This document shows positions 16,554-26,600 of a DNA stretch of 64,000 nucleotides, in pieces. A model generated the notes under the pieces. That model did not search any database. It saw only the letters and a list, made by a program, of their open reading frames with translations, and was not told where the DNA came from. The stretch is from JAJYRX01 sp041655275 (GTDB taxonomy: Bacteria > Pseudomonadota > Gammaproteobacteria > Burkholderiales > Burkholderiaceae_B): contig JBBAFU010000014.1 of assembly GCA_041655275.1 (NCBI GenBank), positions 9,417 through 73,416 of the forward strand, written 5' to 3'. How positions within the stretch are numbered: position 1 is the first letter of the stretch; the number at the start of each line of letters is the position of its first letter. Position numbers and translations under genes: made by a program.

Positions 16554-17447
16554 ATGGCTGCTCAACTGGTTGCGGCGCTCTATCATTTTGCACCGCTCGC
16601 GGATATTGCCACGCTGCAGGTTCGCCTGCTGGAACTGTGTCGCCGGGAGCGTGTGAAAGGGACGCTGCTGCTGGCGCATGAAGGCATCAATGGCACGATT
16701 GCCGGTCCCGAAGACGGAATACGCCGCGTGCTCGCCCACTTGCGTGCCCTGCCGGGCCTGGAGGCGCTGGAACACAAGGAGTCCCGGGCCGCTACAGCCC
16801 CTTTCCATCGCCTCAAGGTGCGCTGCAAGCGCGAGATCGTCACCATGGGTGTGGCCGATATCGATCCCGTGCACAGGGTCGGTCGCTATGTCGATGCGCA
16901 GGACTGGAATGCGCTCATTCGCGAGCCGGATGTGGTGCTCGTGGATGTGCGCAATGACTATGAAGTGGCCATAGGCAGTTTCGATTCGGCCATAGACCCC
17001 GGGACAGCCACGTTCTCGACATTCCCCGACTGGGTGCGTGAACAGTCGGCGCCCGGCGGCGTGCTGGCGGGCAGGCCGCGCGTGGCCATGTTCTGCACCG
17101 GCGGTATCCGCTGCGAGAAATCCACTGCCTATCTGCGCGCGCTGGGCTTCGATGACGTCTATCACCTGCGTGGCGGCATCCTGAAGTATCTGGAGACGGT
17201 AGCGCCGCAGGACAGCCTGTGGCATGGCGAGTGCTTTGTCTTCGATGAACGCGTGGCCGTGGGCCATGGCCTGCAGCAGGGCAGCCATGAACTGTGCCAT
17301 GCCTGCGGCTGGCCCATCGATGCGGATGACAAGGCATCCGCGCAGTATGAGCCCGGCATCAGCTGCCCGCATTGTCATGACCGGCTGGACGCGCAGCGCC
17401 GGGCGCGTCTGGCGGCGCGTCATCAGGCCAGGCAGGCGCGGGCATGA
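16554..17447 (+). CDS. trhO: tRNA uridine(34) hydroxylase TrhO (rhodanese family, YceA)
   Basis: A 297-residue oxygen-dependent enzyme that makes 5-hydroxyuridine at tRNA position 34. Order: an N-terminal ferredoxin-like acylphosphatase-type domain (LLLAHEGINGTIAGPEDGI), a rhodanese domain with active cysteine in MFCTGGIRCEKSTAY, and a C-terminal metal-binding-type tail with CHACGWPI and CPHCHD. The ATG at 16554 with GGAAGG upstream is chosen; the open frame extends back into ackA but is not protein-like there. Its stop overlaps the start of the next gene (ATGA). Confidence 0.94.
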   Translation: MAAQLVAALYHFAPLADIATLQVRLLELCRRERVKGTLLLAHEGINGTIAGPEDGIRRVLAHLRALPGLEALEHKESRAATAPFHRLKVRCKREIVTMGVADIDPVHRVGRYVDAQDWNALIREPDVVLVDVRNDYEVAIGSFDSAIDPGTATFSTFPDWVREQSAPGGVLAGRPRVAMFCTGGIRCEKSTAYLRALGFDDVYHLRGGILKYLETVAPQDSLWHGECFVFDERVAVGHGLQQGSHELCHACGWPIDADDKASAQYEPGISCPHCHDRLDAQRRARLAARHQARQARA

Positions 17448-18106
17448 GCCCGGCCCGGCCCGTCCTGTATTCCTTTCGTCGCTGTCCCTATGCGATGCGC
17501 GCCCGTCTTGCGCTGGCGGCGGCGGGGCAGGTGTGCGAGCTGCGCGAGGTCGTGCTGCGCGACAAGCCGGCGGCCCTGTTGCAGGCCTCGCCCAAGGGCA
17601 CGGTGCCGGTGCTGGTGACGCCGGAGGGCGAGGTGATCGATGAAAGCCTGGACATCATGCTGTGGGCCCTGCGCCGCAGCGATCCGCAGGCCATGCTGGC
17701 GCCGCCCGAAGGTTCACTGGATGACATGCTGGCGCTGATCGGGCAGAACGATCATTTCTTCAAGGCGCGTCTGGATCGCTATAAGTATCCGGTGCGCTTC
17801 GGCTTGCACAACGGCCGGGCCGACCGCGATGTCGCCGGCCTCTGGCTCAAGCAGATCAATGACCGCTTCGACGGCCGAGACTGGCTCCAGGGCCGCCGGC
17901 CCGCCCTGGCCGATCTGGCGATTGCACCGTTCGTGCGCCAGTATGCCCATGTCGATCGCGACTGGTTTGCAGACCAGCCCTGGCCTGCGCTGCAGGCATG
18001 GCTGGCACGCTGTCTTGACAGTGACGGCTTTGCCGCCATCATGCACCGGTATTCGCCCTGGGCGCCGGGCAACGCCCCGGTCCTGTTTCCGTCGACCGGG
18101 GTCTGA
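17444..18106 (+). CDS. Glutathione S-transferase family protein
   Basis: This 220-residue protein begins with a thioredoxin-like domain holding LYSFRRCPYAMRARLAL (C14 in a C-P-Y-A motif), the cis-proline KGTVPVL and the ESLDI glutathione-contact stretch. An all-helical C-terminal domain (PALADLAIAPFVRQYAHVD) follows. The CPYA active-site motif resembles the omega/beta or glutaredoxin-2-like classes. The start overlaps the trhO stop, so it is cotranscribed. The substrate is unknown. Confidence 0.9.
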   Translation: MSPARPVLYSFRRCPYAMRARLALAAAGQVCELREVVLRDKPAALLQASPKGTVPVLVTPEGEVIDESLDIMLWALRRSDPQAMLAPPEGSLDDMLALIGQNDHFFKARLDRYKYPVRFGLHNGRADRDVAGLWLKQINDRFDGRDWLQGRRPALADLAIAPFVRQYAHVDRDWFADQPWPALQAWLARCLDSDGFAAIMHRYSPWAPGNAPVLFPSTGV

Positions 18107-18123
18107 GCCGGCCTTGCTGCGTA

Positions 18124-18906
18124 TCAGCGCATGCCGGGCACGACACTGGCGAAGCCGGCATCGACGTGGGTGACTTCGCCGGTGATACCCGAGGCCAGCT
18201 CCGAGAGCAGGAAGGCCGCGACATTGCCCACCTCTTCGATGGTGACATTGCGGCGCATGGGTGCCTGGGCCTCGACGAACTTGAAGATGAGCTGGAAGTC
18301 CTTGATGCCCGAGGCGGCCAGGGTCTTGATGGGGCCGGCCGAGATGGCGTTTGCACGTATGCCCATGGGTCCCAGGTCAGAGGCCAGATAGCGTACGCTG
18401 GCTTCCAACGAGGCCTTGGCCAGCCCCATGGTGTTGTAGTGCGGGATGACGCGTTCCGCGCCCAGGTAGGTGAGTGTGAGCACCGAGCTGGGCCTGTCCT
18501 TGAGCAGGGGAAGTGCGGCCTTGGTCATGGCGGCGAAGCTGTAGGCCGAAATGTCGTGTGCGACGTGGAAGTTCTCGCGCGTGAAGCCGTCGAGGAAATC
18601 ACCGGCAATCGACTCGCGTGCGGCGTAGCCGATGGAGTGCACCATCCCGTCCAGTCCGTCCCAGTGCCCGCCGAGCTCCTGGAAGGCCTGTTCGATGTTG
18701 TCGTCTTCGGAGACATCACAGGGAATGACGATCTTGCAGTCCAGCGCTGCGGCGAACTGCTCGACCCGATCGCGGAAACGATCGCCTGCATAGGTGAGCG
18801 CCAGCTCTGCGCCCTGCTGCCTACAGGCCTGGGCAATGCCCCAGGCGATGGATCGGTTGGACAGTATCCCTGTTACCAGTATGCGTTTGCCATGAAGGAA
18901 ACCCAT
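18124..18906 (-). CDS. fabI: Enoyl-[acyl-carrier-protein] reductase (NADH)
   Basis: A 260-residue short-chain-dehydrogenase-fold enzyme for the last step of each fatty-acid elongation cycle. It has GKRILVTGILSNRSIAWGIAQA, the SIGYA stretch and the catalytic Tyr/Lys in IPHYNTMGLAKASLE. The C-terminal RNVTIEEVGNVAAFLLSELASGITGEVTHVDAGF is canonical for triclosan-target FabI. AAGGAAG lies before the ATG at 18906. It lies 81 bases after mltD. Confidence 0.96.
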   Translation of the reverse strand: MGFLHGKRILVTGILSNRSIAWGIAQACRQQGAELALTYAGDRFRDRVEQFAAALDCKIVIPCDVSEDDNIEQAFQELGGHWDGLDGMVHSIGYAARESIAGDFLDGFTRENFHVAHDISAYSFAAMTKAALPLLKDRPSSVLTLTYLGAERVIPHYNTMGLAKASLEASVRYLASDLGPMGIRANAISAGPIKTLAASGIKDFQLIFKFVEAQAPMRRNVTIEEVGNVAAFLLSELASGITGEVTHVDAGFASVVPGMR

Positions 18907-18987
18907 GGTTTCTTCCTTATCTTCTGATCAAAATCCCGTTTCGGGTCGCTTGCGTGAATAGAGTCACAGCCGCCTGCCTGCCGGCAT

Positions 18988-20421
18988 TCAGCTGCTGGTG
19001 CCCTTGCCTGGAATGCGCAGGCGCGCACCTCTGGCCAGGTGGCTGCCCTTGATGCGGTTGATGCGGCGCAGCTCTGCCACCGAAGTGTTGTAGCGTCTTG
19101 CCAGCCCGTATAAGGTATCACCCGGACGCACGCGATGCATCCGGGCGGGCTCCTGCGGCTTGCGTGTTGCGGCCGGTGGCGCGTTGTCCGCCTGCCGGTC
19201 CGCCTGTGCAGTCTGGCGTATGCTGAGCCGGGCCACGCTGGAGACATCGAGCGCGGCCAGCGAGATGCGGTGGCGTCCGGCCATCAGGATGTTGGCCAGT
19301 GGGTCGGGCGAGGTGTCCGGTACCAGCAGCGCCTGGCGTGCGACCGGCCGGGCATGGCGTCCCAGGTCATTGATCTGGCGCAGCTGGCTGAGCGATACCC
19401 CGTATTGCTTCGCAATCGAGGCATAGCTTTCACCCTGGCTGGGCGTGTGTATCTTCCAGGCGCTCAGGCGTCCCTTGTATTCGCGCAGGTTGCTGTTGAA
19501 GATGTCGACCCGGTCGGCCGGCAGCAGCAGGGGCGGGGTATCGCCCTCGGCGAGGATGACCGGCCGCTTGTGCGACGGGTTCAGGGCCCTGAACTCGTCG
19601 ACGGGCATTTCAGCCAGCTGGGCGGCCACCTCGACATCGATGTTGTGATGGCGGGGAACCATGGCGAAATAGGGTGTATTGCTGATATCGGGCAGTGCGA
19701 GGCCGTAACGCTCCGGCGCCGCGATCAGGTTCTTGATTGCCTGCAGCCGGGGGACATAATTGGCAGTCTGCTCCGGCATCTTCAGCGACAGGTAGTCTTG
19801 CGGCAGCCCGGCCTTTTCGTTTTTGGCCATGGCGCGTCGCACGGCACCCTCGCCCCAGTTGTAGGAAGCCAGGGCCAGGTACCAGTCGCCCTGCATTTCA
19901 TACAGCCGGGCCAGATAGTCCAGGGCAGCCGCGGTGGAGGCGACCGGATCGCGGCGCTGGTCCTGCCACCAGTCCTGCTGCAGGTTGAAGTGGCGTCCGG
20001 TGCTGGGGATGAACTGCCACAGCCCGGAGGCCTGCGAGCGTGACAGGGCGGTGGGATCGTAGGCGCTTTCGACGAAAGGAAGCAGGGCCAGCTCTGACGG
20101 CATGCCACGCTGGTCCAGCTCGTCCATGATGTGGTACAGATACTTGCCGGCGCGCTGCGTCATCGCCCACACTGAACGCGGGTGCGACGCATAATAGTTG
20201 GTCCAGTGATCGACGCGTTCGCTATGCAGGTTGGGAATGGCGAATCCGCGCCGGACGCGATCCCACATGTCGTGCGGCGGATGGGTAAGGTCGATGGTGC
20301 GCGAGGTGTCATGCGCCACATCTGCGTTCGAAACCTTTCGGGTGCGCTGCTCGTCGAGGCCCGCGCAGCCCGCCACCGTACAGGCGACCAGGATGAGAAA
20401 GGCACGTTTCAGGCAGATCAT
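18988..20421 (-). CDS. mltD: Membrane-bound lytic murein transglycosylase D with LysM repeats
   Basis: A 477-residue cell-wall lipoprotein. The signal peptide ends in a lipobox (LVACTVAGC, Cys at about 19). The lytic transglycosylase domain shows the catalytic glutamate in LPFVESAYDPTALSRSQASGLWQFIPSTGR. Two LysM peptidoglycan-binding repeats lie in the C-terminal part (HTPSQGESYASIAKQYGV and HRVRPGDTLYGLARRYNT). The start at 20421 is the one that produces the lipobox. The frame extends further upstream through gloB but is not protein-like there. It lies 10 bases after gloB, a common betaproteobacterial pairing. Confidence 0.95.
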   Translation of the reverse strand: MICLKRAFLILVACTVAGCAGLDEQRTRKVSNADVAHDTSRTIDLTHPPHDMWDRVRRGFAIPNLHSERVDHWTNYYASHPRSVWAMTQRAGKYLYHIMDELDQRGMPSELALLPFVESAYDPTALSRSQASGLWQFIPSTGRHFNLQQDWWQDQRRDPVASTAAALDYLARLYEMQGDWYLALASYNWGEGAVRRAMAKNEKAGLPQDYLSLKMPEQTANYVPRLQAIKNLIAAPERYGLALPDISNTPYFAMVPRHHNIDVEVAAQLAEMPVDEFRALNPSHKRPVILAEGDTPPLLLPADRVDIFNSNLREYKGRLSAWKIHTPSQGESYASIAKQYGVSLSQLRQINDLGRHARPVARQALLVPDTSPDPLANILMAGRHRISLAALDVSSVARLSIRQTAQADRQADNAPPAATRKPQEPARMHRVRPGDTLYGLARRYNTSVAELRRINRIKGSHLARGARLRIPGKGTSS

Positions 20422-20431
20422 GGACGCCTCG

Positions 20432-21253
20432 TCAGAACTGGTTCTTCCATTCCCGCAGGCTGGCGAAGACGGCGACGTCATCCGGCAGCGCGCGTCCTGC
20501 GAAACGGCCGGCCGCAGCAGCCACCCCGGCTTGCGCTGTTCGCAGGAAGGGGTTGGTGGCCAGCTCCTGCTGCAGTGTGGGCGGCAGGCTGGGCAGGCCT
20601 TGCCGGCGCAGCCCGGAGACGCTGGCATGACGCTGCTGCAGGTCAGTGTTGTCGGGTTCGACCGCCAGCGCCCATTCCAGGTTGCCCAGCGTGTACTCGT
20701 GCGCACAGCATACGAGTGTATCAGAAGGCAATGCCGCCAGTTTGGCCAGCGAGGCGTGCATCTGCGCCGGCGTGCCTTCGAACAGCCGCCCGCAACCCGC
20801 GGCAAACAGGGTGTCGCCGCAGAACAGTACAGGCACACCCGAAGAAAGCTTGCCGTGATAGGCAATATGGCCGGCTGTATGGCCCGGCACATCAAGCACC
20901 GAGAGCTGCAGTCCCGTACGTGGCAAGGTGATGCGGTCACCTTCGGCCAGGCGGTGATCGCACAGGGGCAGGGATTCGCTCGCAGGTCCGTAGACGGGTG
21001 CTGAAAACGCCTCGTGCAGGGCGACTACACCGCCGACATGGTCGTGGTGGTGATGGGTGAGTAAAATGGCTTCGGGCACAAGATCGTGCGCGCGCAGCAG
21101 CGCACTCACCGGGGCCGCCTGTCCGGGGTCGATGACCACGGCATGCCCGCGATGGCAGACCATCCAGATGTAGTTGTCGGAAAAGGCGGGCAGGGCAATC
21201 AGCTGGGGGCCCTGCCTTGCCGGATCATAGCCGGTGGGCGCAGGAAAGCTCAT
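20432..21253 (-). CDS. gloB: Hydroxyacylglutathione hydrolase (glyoxalase II)
   Basis: A 273-residue metallo-beta-lactamase-fold enzyme that hydrolyses S-lactoylglutathione to lactate and glutathione. Metal ligands lie in LLTHHHHDHVGG, DVPGHTAGHIAY, LFCGDTLFAAGCGRLFEGT and CAHEYTLGN. The family-typical N-terminus LIALPAFSDNYIWMV is intact. The ATG at 21253 is preferred over an in-frame TTG at 21271. It is divergent from the methyltransferase gene and leads the gloB-mltD-fabI run. Confidence 0.95.
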   Translation of the reverse strand: MSFPAPTGYDPARQGPQLIALPAFSDNYIWMVCHRGHAVVIDPGQAAPVSALLRAHDLVPEAILLTHHHHDHVGGVVALHEAFSAPVYGPASESLPLCDHRLAEGDRITLPRTGLQLSVLDVPGHTAGHIAYHGKLSSGVPVLFCGDTLFAAGCGRLFEGTPAQMHASLAKLAALPSDTLVCCAHEYTLGNLEWALAVEPDNTDLQQRHASVSGLRRQGLPSLPPTLQQELATNPFLRTAQAGVAAAAGRFAGRALPDDVAVFASLREWKNQF

Positions 21254-21285
21254 GGCGGGCTGAAAATGCAAGGAGCACGTTCGAG

Positions 21286-22053
21286 TTGGACCAACCGCAC
21301 ATTATAGAGCTTGCGCATTGGATGGACAGTCCGGCGGGGCAGTACATACTGTCCTGGGAAAAGCGGCAGATCGATCGCATGGTCGCCAACGTCTTCGGTT
21401 ATCATGCGGTACAGATCGGCCTGCCGGAGCATGATTTCCTGCAGGCCAGCCGCATTCGTCACAAGCAGCGCACTTCATCCATGTTTCGCCATGCCCAGGC
21501 GCATCTGGCCACCCTGGTGGCTGCGCCCGAACATCTGCCCCTTGAAACGCAGAGCATAGACCTGCTGGTGCTGCCGCATGGGCTGGAATGCTCCGCCAAT
21601 CCCCATCAGGTCCTGCGCGAGGCGGAGCGCGTGCTCATGCCCGAAGGGCGGGTGGTCATTTCCGGCTTCAACCCCTGGAGTCTGTGGGGCTTGCGCGAGC
21701 GCGTGCCGGGGCTGGAACCCCTGCTTCCCGTGCCGGCCCATCTCCAGGTCTCGCTCGTGCGCCTGAAAGACTGGTTCAAGCTCCTGTCCTTCGAGCTCGA
21801 TCGTGGCCGCTTCGGCTGTTATGCGCCGGCGTGCACGACGACGCGCTGGCTGGATCGCTGGTCTTTCATGGAAGCAGCGGGTGATCGCTGGTGGCCCGTG
21901 TGTGGCGCGGTGTATGTCGTGTCGGCGGTGAAACGGGTTGCCGGCATGCGCCTGGTGGCGCCGGTATGGAAGCCGGCGCGCGCGCACCATGCGGCGGTGG
22001 TCGGGCGCCAGGCCATACGCGGCCGTGTGAGCACCGGCGGGGCAGGCCGATGA
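21286..22053 (+). CDS. Class I SAM-dependent methyltransferase
   Basis: About 255 residues with a methyltransferase-11-like core (SIDLLVLPHGLECSANPHQVLREAERVLMPEGRVVISGFNPWSLWGLRE). The first glycine-rich SAM motif is poorly conserved. The family is regularly found beside gloB and rnhA in betaproteobacteria; its substrate is unknown. The start is uncertain. A TTG at 21286 has AAGGAG 10 bases upstream and is used here, an ATG at 21322 is an alternative, and an ATG at 21217 would overlap the start of gloB. Its stop overlaps the rnhA start (ATGA). Confidence 0.85.
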   Translation: MDQPHIIELAHWMDSPAGQYILSWEKRQIDRMVANVFGYHAVQIGLPEHDFLQASRIRHKQRTSSMFRHAQAHLATLVAAPEHLPLETQSIDLLVLPHGLECSANPHQVLREAERVLMPEGRVVISGFNPWSLWGLRERVPGLEPLLPVPAHLQVSLVRLKDWFKLLSFELDRGRFGCYAPACTTTRWLDRWSFMEAAGDRWWPVCGAVYVVSAVKRVAGMRLVAPVWKPARAHHAAVVGRQAIRGRVSTGGAGR

Positions 22054-22505
22054 CGGTGCCGGATTCACGGGTTCAGGCCTGGACGGATGGTGCCTGCAAG
22101 GGCAATCCCGGGCCGGGTGGCTGGGGCGTTCTGCTGCGCAGCGGTGCGCACGAGCGCGAGCTCTTCGGGGGCGAGGCCTGCACGACCAATAATCGCATGG
22201 AGCTCCTGGCTGTCATCGAGGCCCTGAAGGCACTCAAGCGGCCCTGTGTACTGGAGGTGCATACGGATTCCCAGTATGTGCAGAAAGGCATGACCGAGTG
22301 GCTCGAAGGCTGGAAGCGCCGTGGCTGGCTGACAGCGGCGCGCAAGCCGGTCAAGAATGCCGATCTGTGGCGCAGGCTCGATGAGCTGGTGGGCCGGCAC
22401 CAGGTATCCTGGCACTGGGTGCGCGGGCATGCGGGCGACCCGGACAATGAGCGCGCCGATGCACTGGCGAATCGCGGTGTCGAGCTGGTCGGAAAGCAGG
22501 GCTGA
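22050..22505 (+). CDS. rnhA: Ribonuclease HI
   Basis: A 151-residue endonuclease that cuts RNA in RNA-DNA hybrids. The DEDD metal ligands are visible: aspartate in WTDGACKGNPGPGGWG, glutamate in NNRMELLAVIEAL, aspartate in HTDSQYVQKG and aspartate in NERADALANRG. Length and the WHWVRGHAGDP stretch are standard. Translation is coupled to the methyltransferase gene. Confidence 0.97.
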   Translation: MTVPDSRVQAWTDGACKGNPGPGGWGVLLRSGAHERELFGGEACTTNNRMELLAVIEALKALKRPCVLEVHTDSQYVQKGMTEWLEGWKRRGWLTAARKPVKNADLWRRLDELVGRHQVSWHWVRGHAGDPDNERADALANRGVELVGKQG

Positions 22506-22506
22506 A

Positions 22507-22522
22507 AGCGTGTAGGCACGCT
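22507..22522. repeat. Small hairpin after rnhA
   Basis: AGCGTG and CACGCT form a perfect six-base-pair stem with a four-base loop two bases after the rnhA stop codon. No T-run follows, so it is at best a weak terminator before the efflux genes. Confidence 0.3.
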
Positions 22523-22542
22523 GCTTCTGGGGTACATTGCCA

Positions 22543-23658
22543 ATGATGAAAAAAGCATTTTCCCGACTCGCATGGTTCGCAGTGCTGGCTGTCGGCCTGG
22601 CCGGCGGCCTGCAGCTGTGGCAAAAGACGCAGGCACCGCGACAGCAGCAGGCGGGCCTGGTTGCCGTCTCGCATGCGCAGCAGACGCCGGAAGACGATGC
22701 CATCGGCGTGGAAACCGTCAGGGTGGCCACCCGCACGCTGTCGCAGAGCGTGAGCGCGGTCGGCAGTCTGGGCTCCCAGGATTCCGTCATCCTGCGCCCC
22801 GAGATCAGCGGGCGCATTGCCGAGATCAATTTCGAGGAAGGCGGCGCGGTTGAAAAGGGCCAGGTACTCATCCGTCTGGATGCCGCCATACCGCAGGCCG
22901 AACTGGCCCGCGCCGAGGCGGCGCTCAGCCTGGCCAACAGTCATTACCGGCGCGCCCGCCAGCTGACCAGCAAGGGCTTCGTGAGCGCCCAGGCGCTCGA
23001 CGAGACGTCCAGCCAGCTGAAGGTACAGCAGGCTGCGGTGGCACTGGCCCAGGCGCAGCTCGACAAGACGGTGATCCGCGCGCCTTTCGATGGCCTCATC
23101 GGCCTTCGCCAGGTGTCGGTCGGGGACTATGTCAGCCCCGGCAATGATCTGGCGCCGCTGGAATCCATAGATCCCCTGAATGTCGATTTCCGCATTCCCG
23201 AGCAGTTTCTGGGGCAGGTGCGTGTGGGCACGCGTATTGTGCTGGGTTTCGATGCCCTGCCGGATGTGGTGCGCGAAGGCGTCGTGGGCGCCATCAGCCC
23301 GCTGGTGGATGTGGGCGGACGATCCATATTGCTGCGTGCCAAGGTACCCAATGGCGATGCCAGCCTGCGCCCGGGCATGTTCGCGCGGGTCCAGCTGCAG
23401 TTCGACAGCAAGGATGCCCTGGTGGTGCCCGAAGCGGCCATTGCGCCCGCTGGTGACATGAACTATGTCTATCGCGTCGAAGCGGGCAAGGCGGTGCGCG
23501 TGGCGGTGGGTCTGGGCCTGCGTCGCGACGGCCTGGTGGAAATCGTCGCCGGGCTGGAGGCCGGCGACGAAGTGCTGGTGTCGGGCCTGCAGAAGGTCCA
23601 TGACGGCGCTGCGGTGCGTGTCCTGCAGGACAGCGATGACGCGGCAGCAGGAAGCTGA
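22543..23658 (+). CDS. RND efflux periplasmic adaptor (membrane fusion protein)
   Basis: A 371-residue HlyD/AcrA-type adaptor. An N-terminal hydrophobic anchor (FSRLAWFAVLAVGLAGGLQLW) is followed by the barrel-sandwich/lipoyl half (ISGRIAEINFEEGGAVEKGQVLIRLDAA). Next come a coiled-coil hairpin (about 105-160), the second lipoyl half (TVIRAPFDGLIGLRQVSVGDYV) and beta-barrel domains. It links the inner-membrane pump to an outer-membrane channel. The start is one of two adjacent ATGs (22543/22546). The pump gene follows after 12 bases. Confidence 0.93.
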   Translation: MMKKAFSRLAWFAVLAVGLAGGLQLWQKTQAPRQQQAGLVAVSHAQQTPEDDAIGVETVRVATRTLSQSVSAVGSLGSQDSVILRPEISGRIAEINFEEGGAVEKGQVLIRLDAAIPQAELARAEAALSLANSHYRRARQLTSKGFVSAQALDETSSQLKVQQAAVALAQAQLDKTVIRAPFDGLIGLRQVSVGDYVSPGNDLAPLESIDPLNVDFRIPEQFLGQVRVGTRIVLGFDALPDVVREGVVGAISPLVDVGGRSILLRAKVPNGDASLRPGMFARVQLQFDSKDALVVPEAAIAPAGDMNYVYRVEAGKAVRVAVGLGLRRDGLVEIVAGLEAGDEVLVSGLQKVHDGAAVRVLQDSDDAAAGS

Positions 23659-23670
23659 CGGGTCTTCGCC

Positions 23671-26600
23671 ATGAAAATTTCTGAAACCTGTATCCGGCGC
23701 CCCGTCTTTGCCAGCGTGCTGTCGCTGGTCATCATACTGGTGGGCCTGATTTCCTATGACCGGCTTACCGTGCGCGAGTATCCGGCCATCGACGAGCCCA
23801 TTGTCTCGGTCATCACCGCGTACACGGGCGCCTCGCCCGAAGTGGTCGAGAGTCAGGTGACCAAGCCGCTCGAGGACCAGCTCTCGGGAATAGAGGGCGT
23901 GGACGTGATGACCTCGCGCAGCCGCTCCGAGCGCAGCCTCATCAACATCAAGTTCAGTCTGGCGCGGGATCCGGATGCCGCCGCCGCCGATGTGCGCGAC
24001 AAGGTGTCCCGGGCGCGGCGCTATCTGCCCGACGAGATCGACGAGCCCATCATCAGCAAGGTCGAGGCGGATTCCACCCCCATCGTCTATATCGGCGTGA
24101 CCACGGGCGACTACAGCGCCATGCAGACGTCGGACTACATCAAGCGCTACATACAGACACGCCTCTCGGTCCTGCCCGGCGCAGCCGAGGTCCGCGTCTT
24201 CGGCGCACGCGATCCGTCCATGCGCATCTTCATCGATCGCAGCAAGCTGGCCGGCTACGGTCTCATCGTGCAGGATGTGGAGACGGCACTGCGCAGCCAG
24301 AACGTGCTCATTCCCGCCGGGCGCATCGAGTCTTCCGCGCGCGAGTTCTCGGTGGTGTCCTCGACGGATCTGCATACGGTGGACCAGTTCAAGGATGTGG
24401 TGGTGGCGGTGGTCCAGGGCTATCCCGTGCGCCTGGGCGATGTGGCCAATGTGCGCCTGGCGCCGGTTGACGAGCGCATCATGGCGCGTTTCAACGGCAA
24501 GCCCAGCCTGACCATAGGCATCACCAAGCAGTCCACCGCCAACCCGCTGGACCTTTCACGGGCGGTGCAGAAGGAAGTCGAGCTCATCAACCAGAACCTG
24601 CCTGCCGGTATGCAGCTGAACATGTCCTACGACAGTTCGGTCTTCATCCAGGAATCCATCAACTCGGTGTACAAGACCGTCGGCGAGGCGGTGCTGCTGG
24701 TCGTGCTGGTGATCTTCTTCTTCCTGCGCAGTGCGCGTGCGGCCATCATTCCCATCGTGACCATTCCCGTTTCGCTGGTGGGCGCCTTCGGCTTCATGTA
24801 TTTCTTCGGGTTTTCCATCAATACCCTGACGCTGCTCGCCATGGTGCTGGCCATCGGTCTGGTGGTGGATGACGCCATCGTGGTGCTGGAGAACGTCTAT
24901 CGCCATATCGAGGAAGGAAAATCACGCCTGGAAGCGGCCCTGGTCGGCTCGCGCGAGATCGGCTTTGCCATTGTGGCCATGACACTGACCCTGGTCACGG
25001 TGTATGCGCCGCTGGCCTTTGCCACGGGGCGTACCGGGCGGCTGTTCATCGAGTTTGCGCTCACGCTGGCCAGTGCCGTACTCGTTTCCGGTTTCGTAGC
25101 CCTCACGCTCACGCCCATGATGTGCGGCACCCTGCTGCGAAGCCAGCATCAGCACGGACGCCTGTACAACCTGATCGAAGGCCTTCTGGTCTGGCTCACA
25201 CAGCGTTATCGCAATGGCCTGGCGCGGGCCTTGCGCCACCGTTTCCTGGTGGTGCTGCTGGGCGTGGTTGTCGCCTCGGCCAGCGGCGTGCTCTTCAGCA
25301 TTGTCAAGAGCGAACTGGCACCCACCGAGGACCGGGGCGTCATCTTCGGCGTCATCAGCGGGCCGGAAGGCTCCACGCTGGACTATACGCTGGAGACGGT
25401 GAAGAAAGTCGAGGGTTTCTATCGCGATGTGCCCGAAGCGCTCAGCTACCAGTCCATCATCGGCTTTCCCACGGTTACGGATTCCTTTGCCATCCTGCGT
25501 CTGAAGGAGTGGAACGATCGCGAGCGCGCCCAGCAGGATATCGCCAAATCCCTGCAGCCGCTGTTTGCCGCCCTGCCGGCGGCGCGCGCCTTTCCCACCA
25601 ACCCGCCTTCGCTGGGTCAGCGTGCCACATCCAAGCCGGTGGAGTTCGTGGTCATGAGCCAGGCGTCCTATCCCGAGATTGCGCGGCTGGTACAGGGCTT
25701 CGTCGATCGTCTGCGGGATTATCCCGGGCTGATGAACCTGGACACAGACCTTCGCCTGAATACCCCCGAGCTGCGCGTGGAGGTGAATCGCGACAAGCTG
25801 GCGGATGTGGGCATTGATGTCGATGTCCTGGGGCGTACGCTGGAGACCATGCTGGGTGGGCGTCAGGTGACGCGTTTCCAGGACAGCGGTGAGCAATATG
25901 ACGTCATCGTCCAGGTGGAGAAGCACGACCGCACCACGCCGGCGGATATCAATGACATCTATCTGCGCACGCGCGACGGCAGCATGGTGCAGATGGCCAA
26001 CTTCCTCACCGTGCATGAAAGCGTATCGCCCCAGTCGCTCAATCACTTCAACCGCCTGCGCGCCGTCAAGGTGGAGGCATCGGTGGCGCCCGGCTATGGC
26101 CTGGGCGAGGTGCTCGAACACATGCACGCGGTGGCGCTCGAAACCCTGCCGCCCACGGTGCAGACCGATCTTGATGGCCAGTCGCGCGAGTTCCGTGATT
26201 CGTCGGGCAGCATCTACCTGGTCTTCATGATGGCGCTGGCCTTCATCTATCTGGTGCTGGCGGCGCAATTCGAAAGCTGGCGCAATCCGCTCATCATCAT
26301 GCTGTCCGTGCCCCTGTCGATGACGGGCGCACTGCTTGCCCTGTGGCTCTCGGGCGGTACGCTGTCCATCTACAGCCAGATCGGCCTGATCACGCTGATC
26401 GGGCTCATCACCAAGCACGGCATCCTGATCGTGGAGTTCTCCAACCAGCTGCGCGAGCAGGGGCGGGCGCTTCATGACGCGGTGATGCATGCGAGCGTGC
26501 AGCGCCTGCGGCCTATAATGATGACAACCGGAGCCATGGTGCTGGGGGTTCTGCCCCTGGCCTATGCCACGGGCGCCGGAGCCGAATCGCGTCAGCAGAT

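Noticed and set aside
22351..24375. 674-codon minus-strand frame over rnhA and the efflux adaptor
   Set aside because: Antisense shadow of high-GC genes; no recognisable domain and no plausible start signal.
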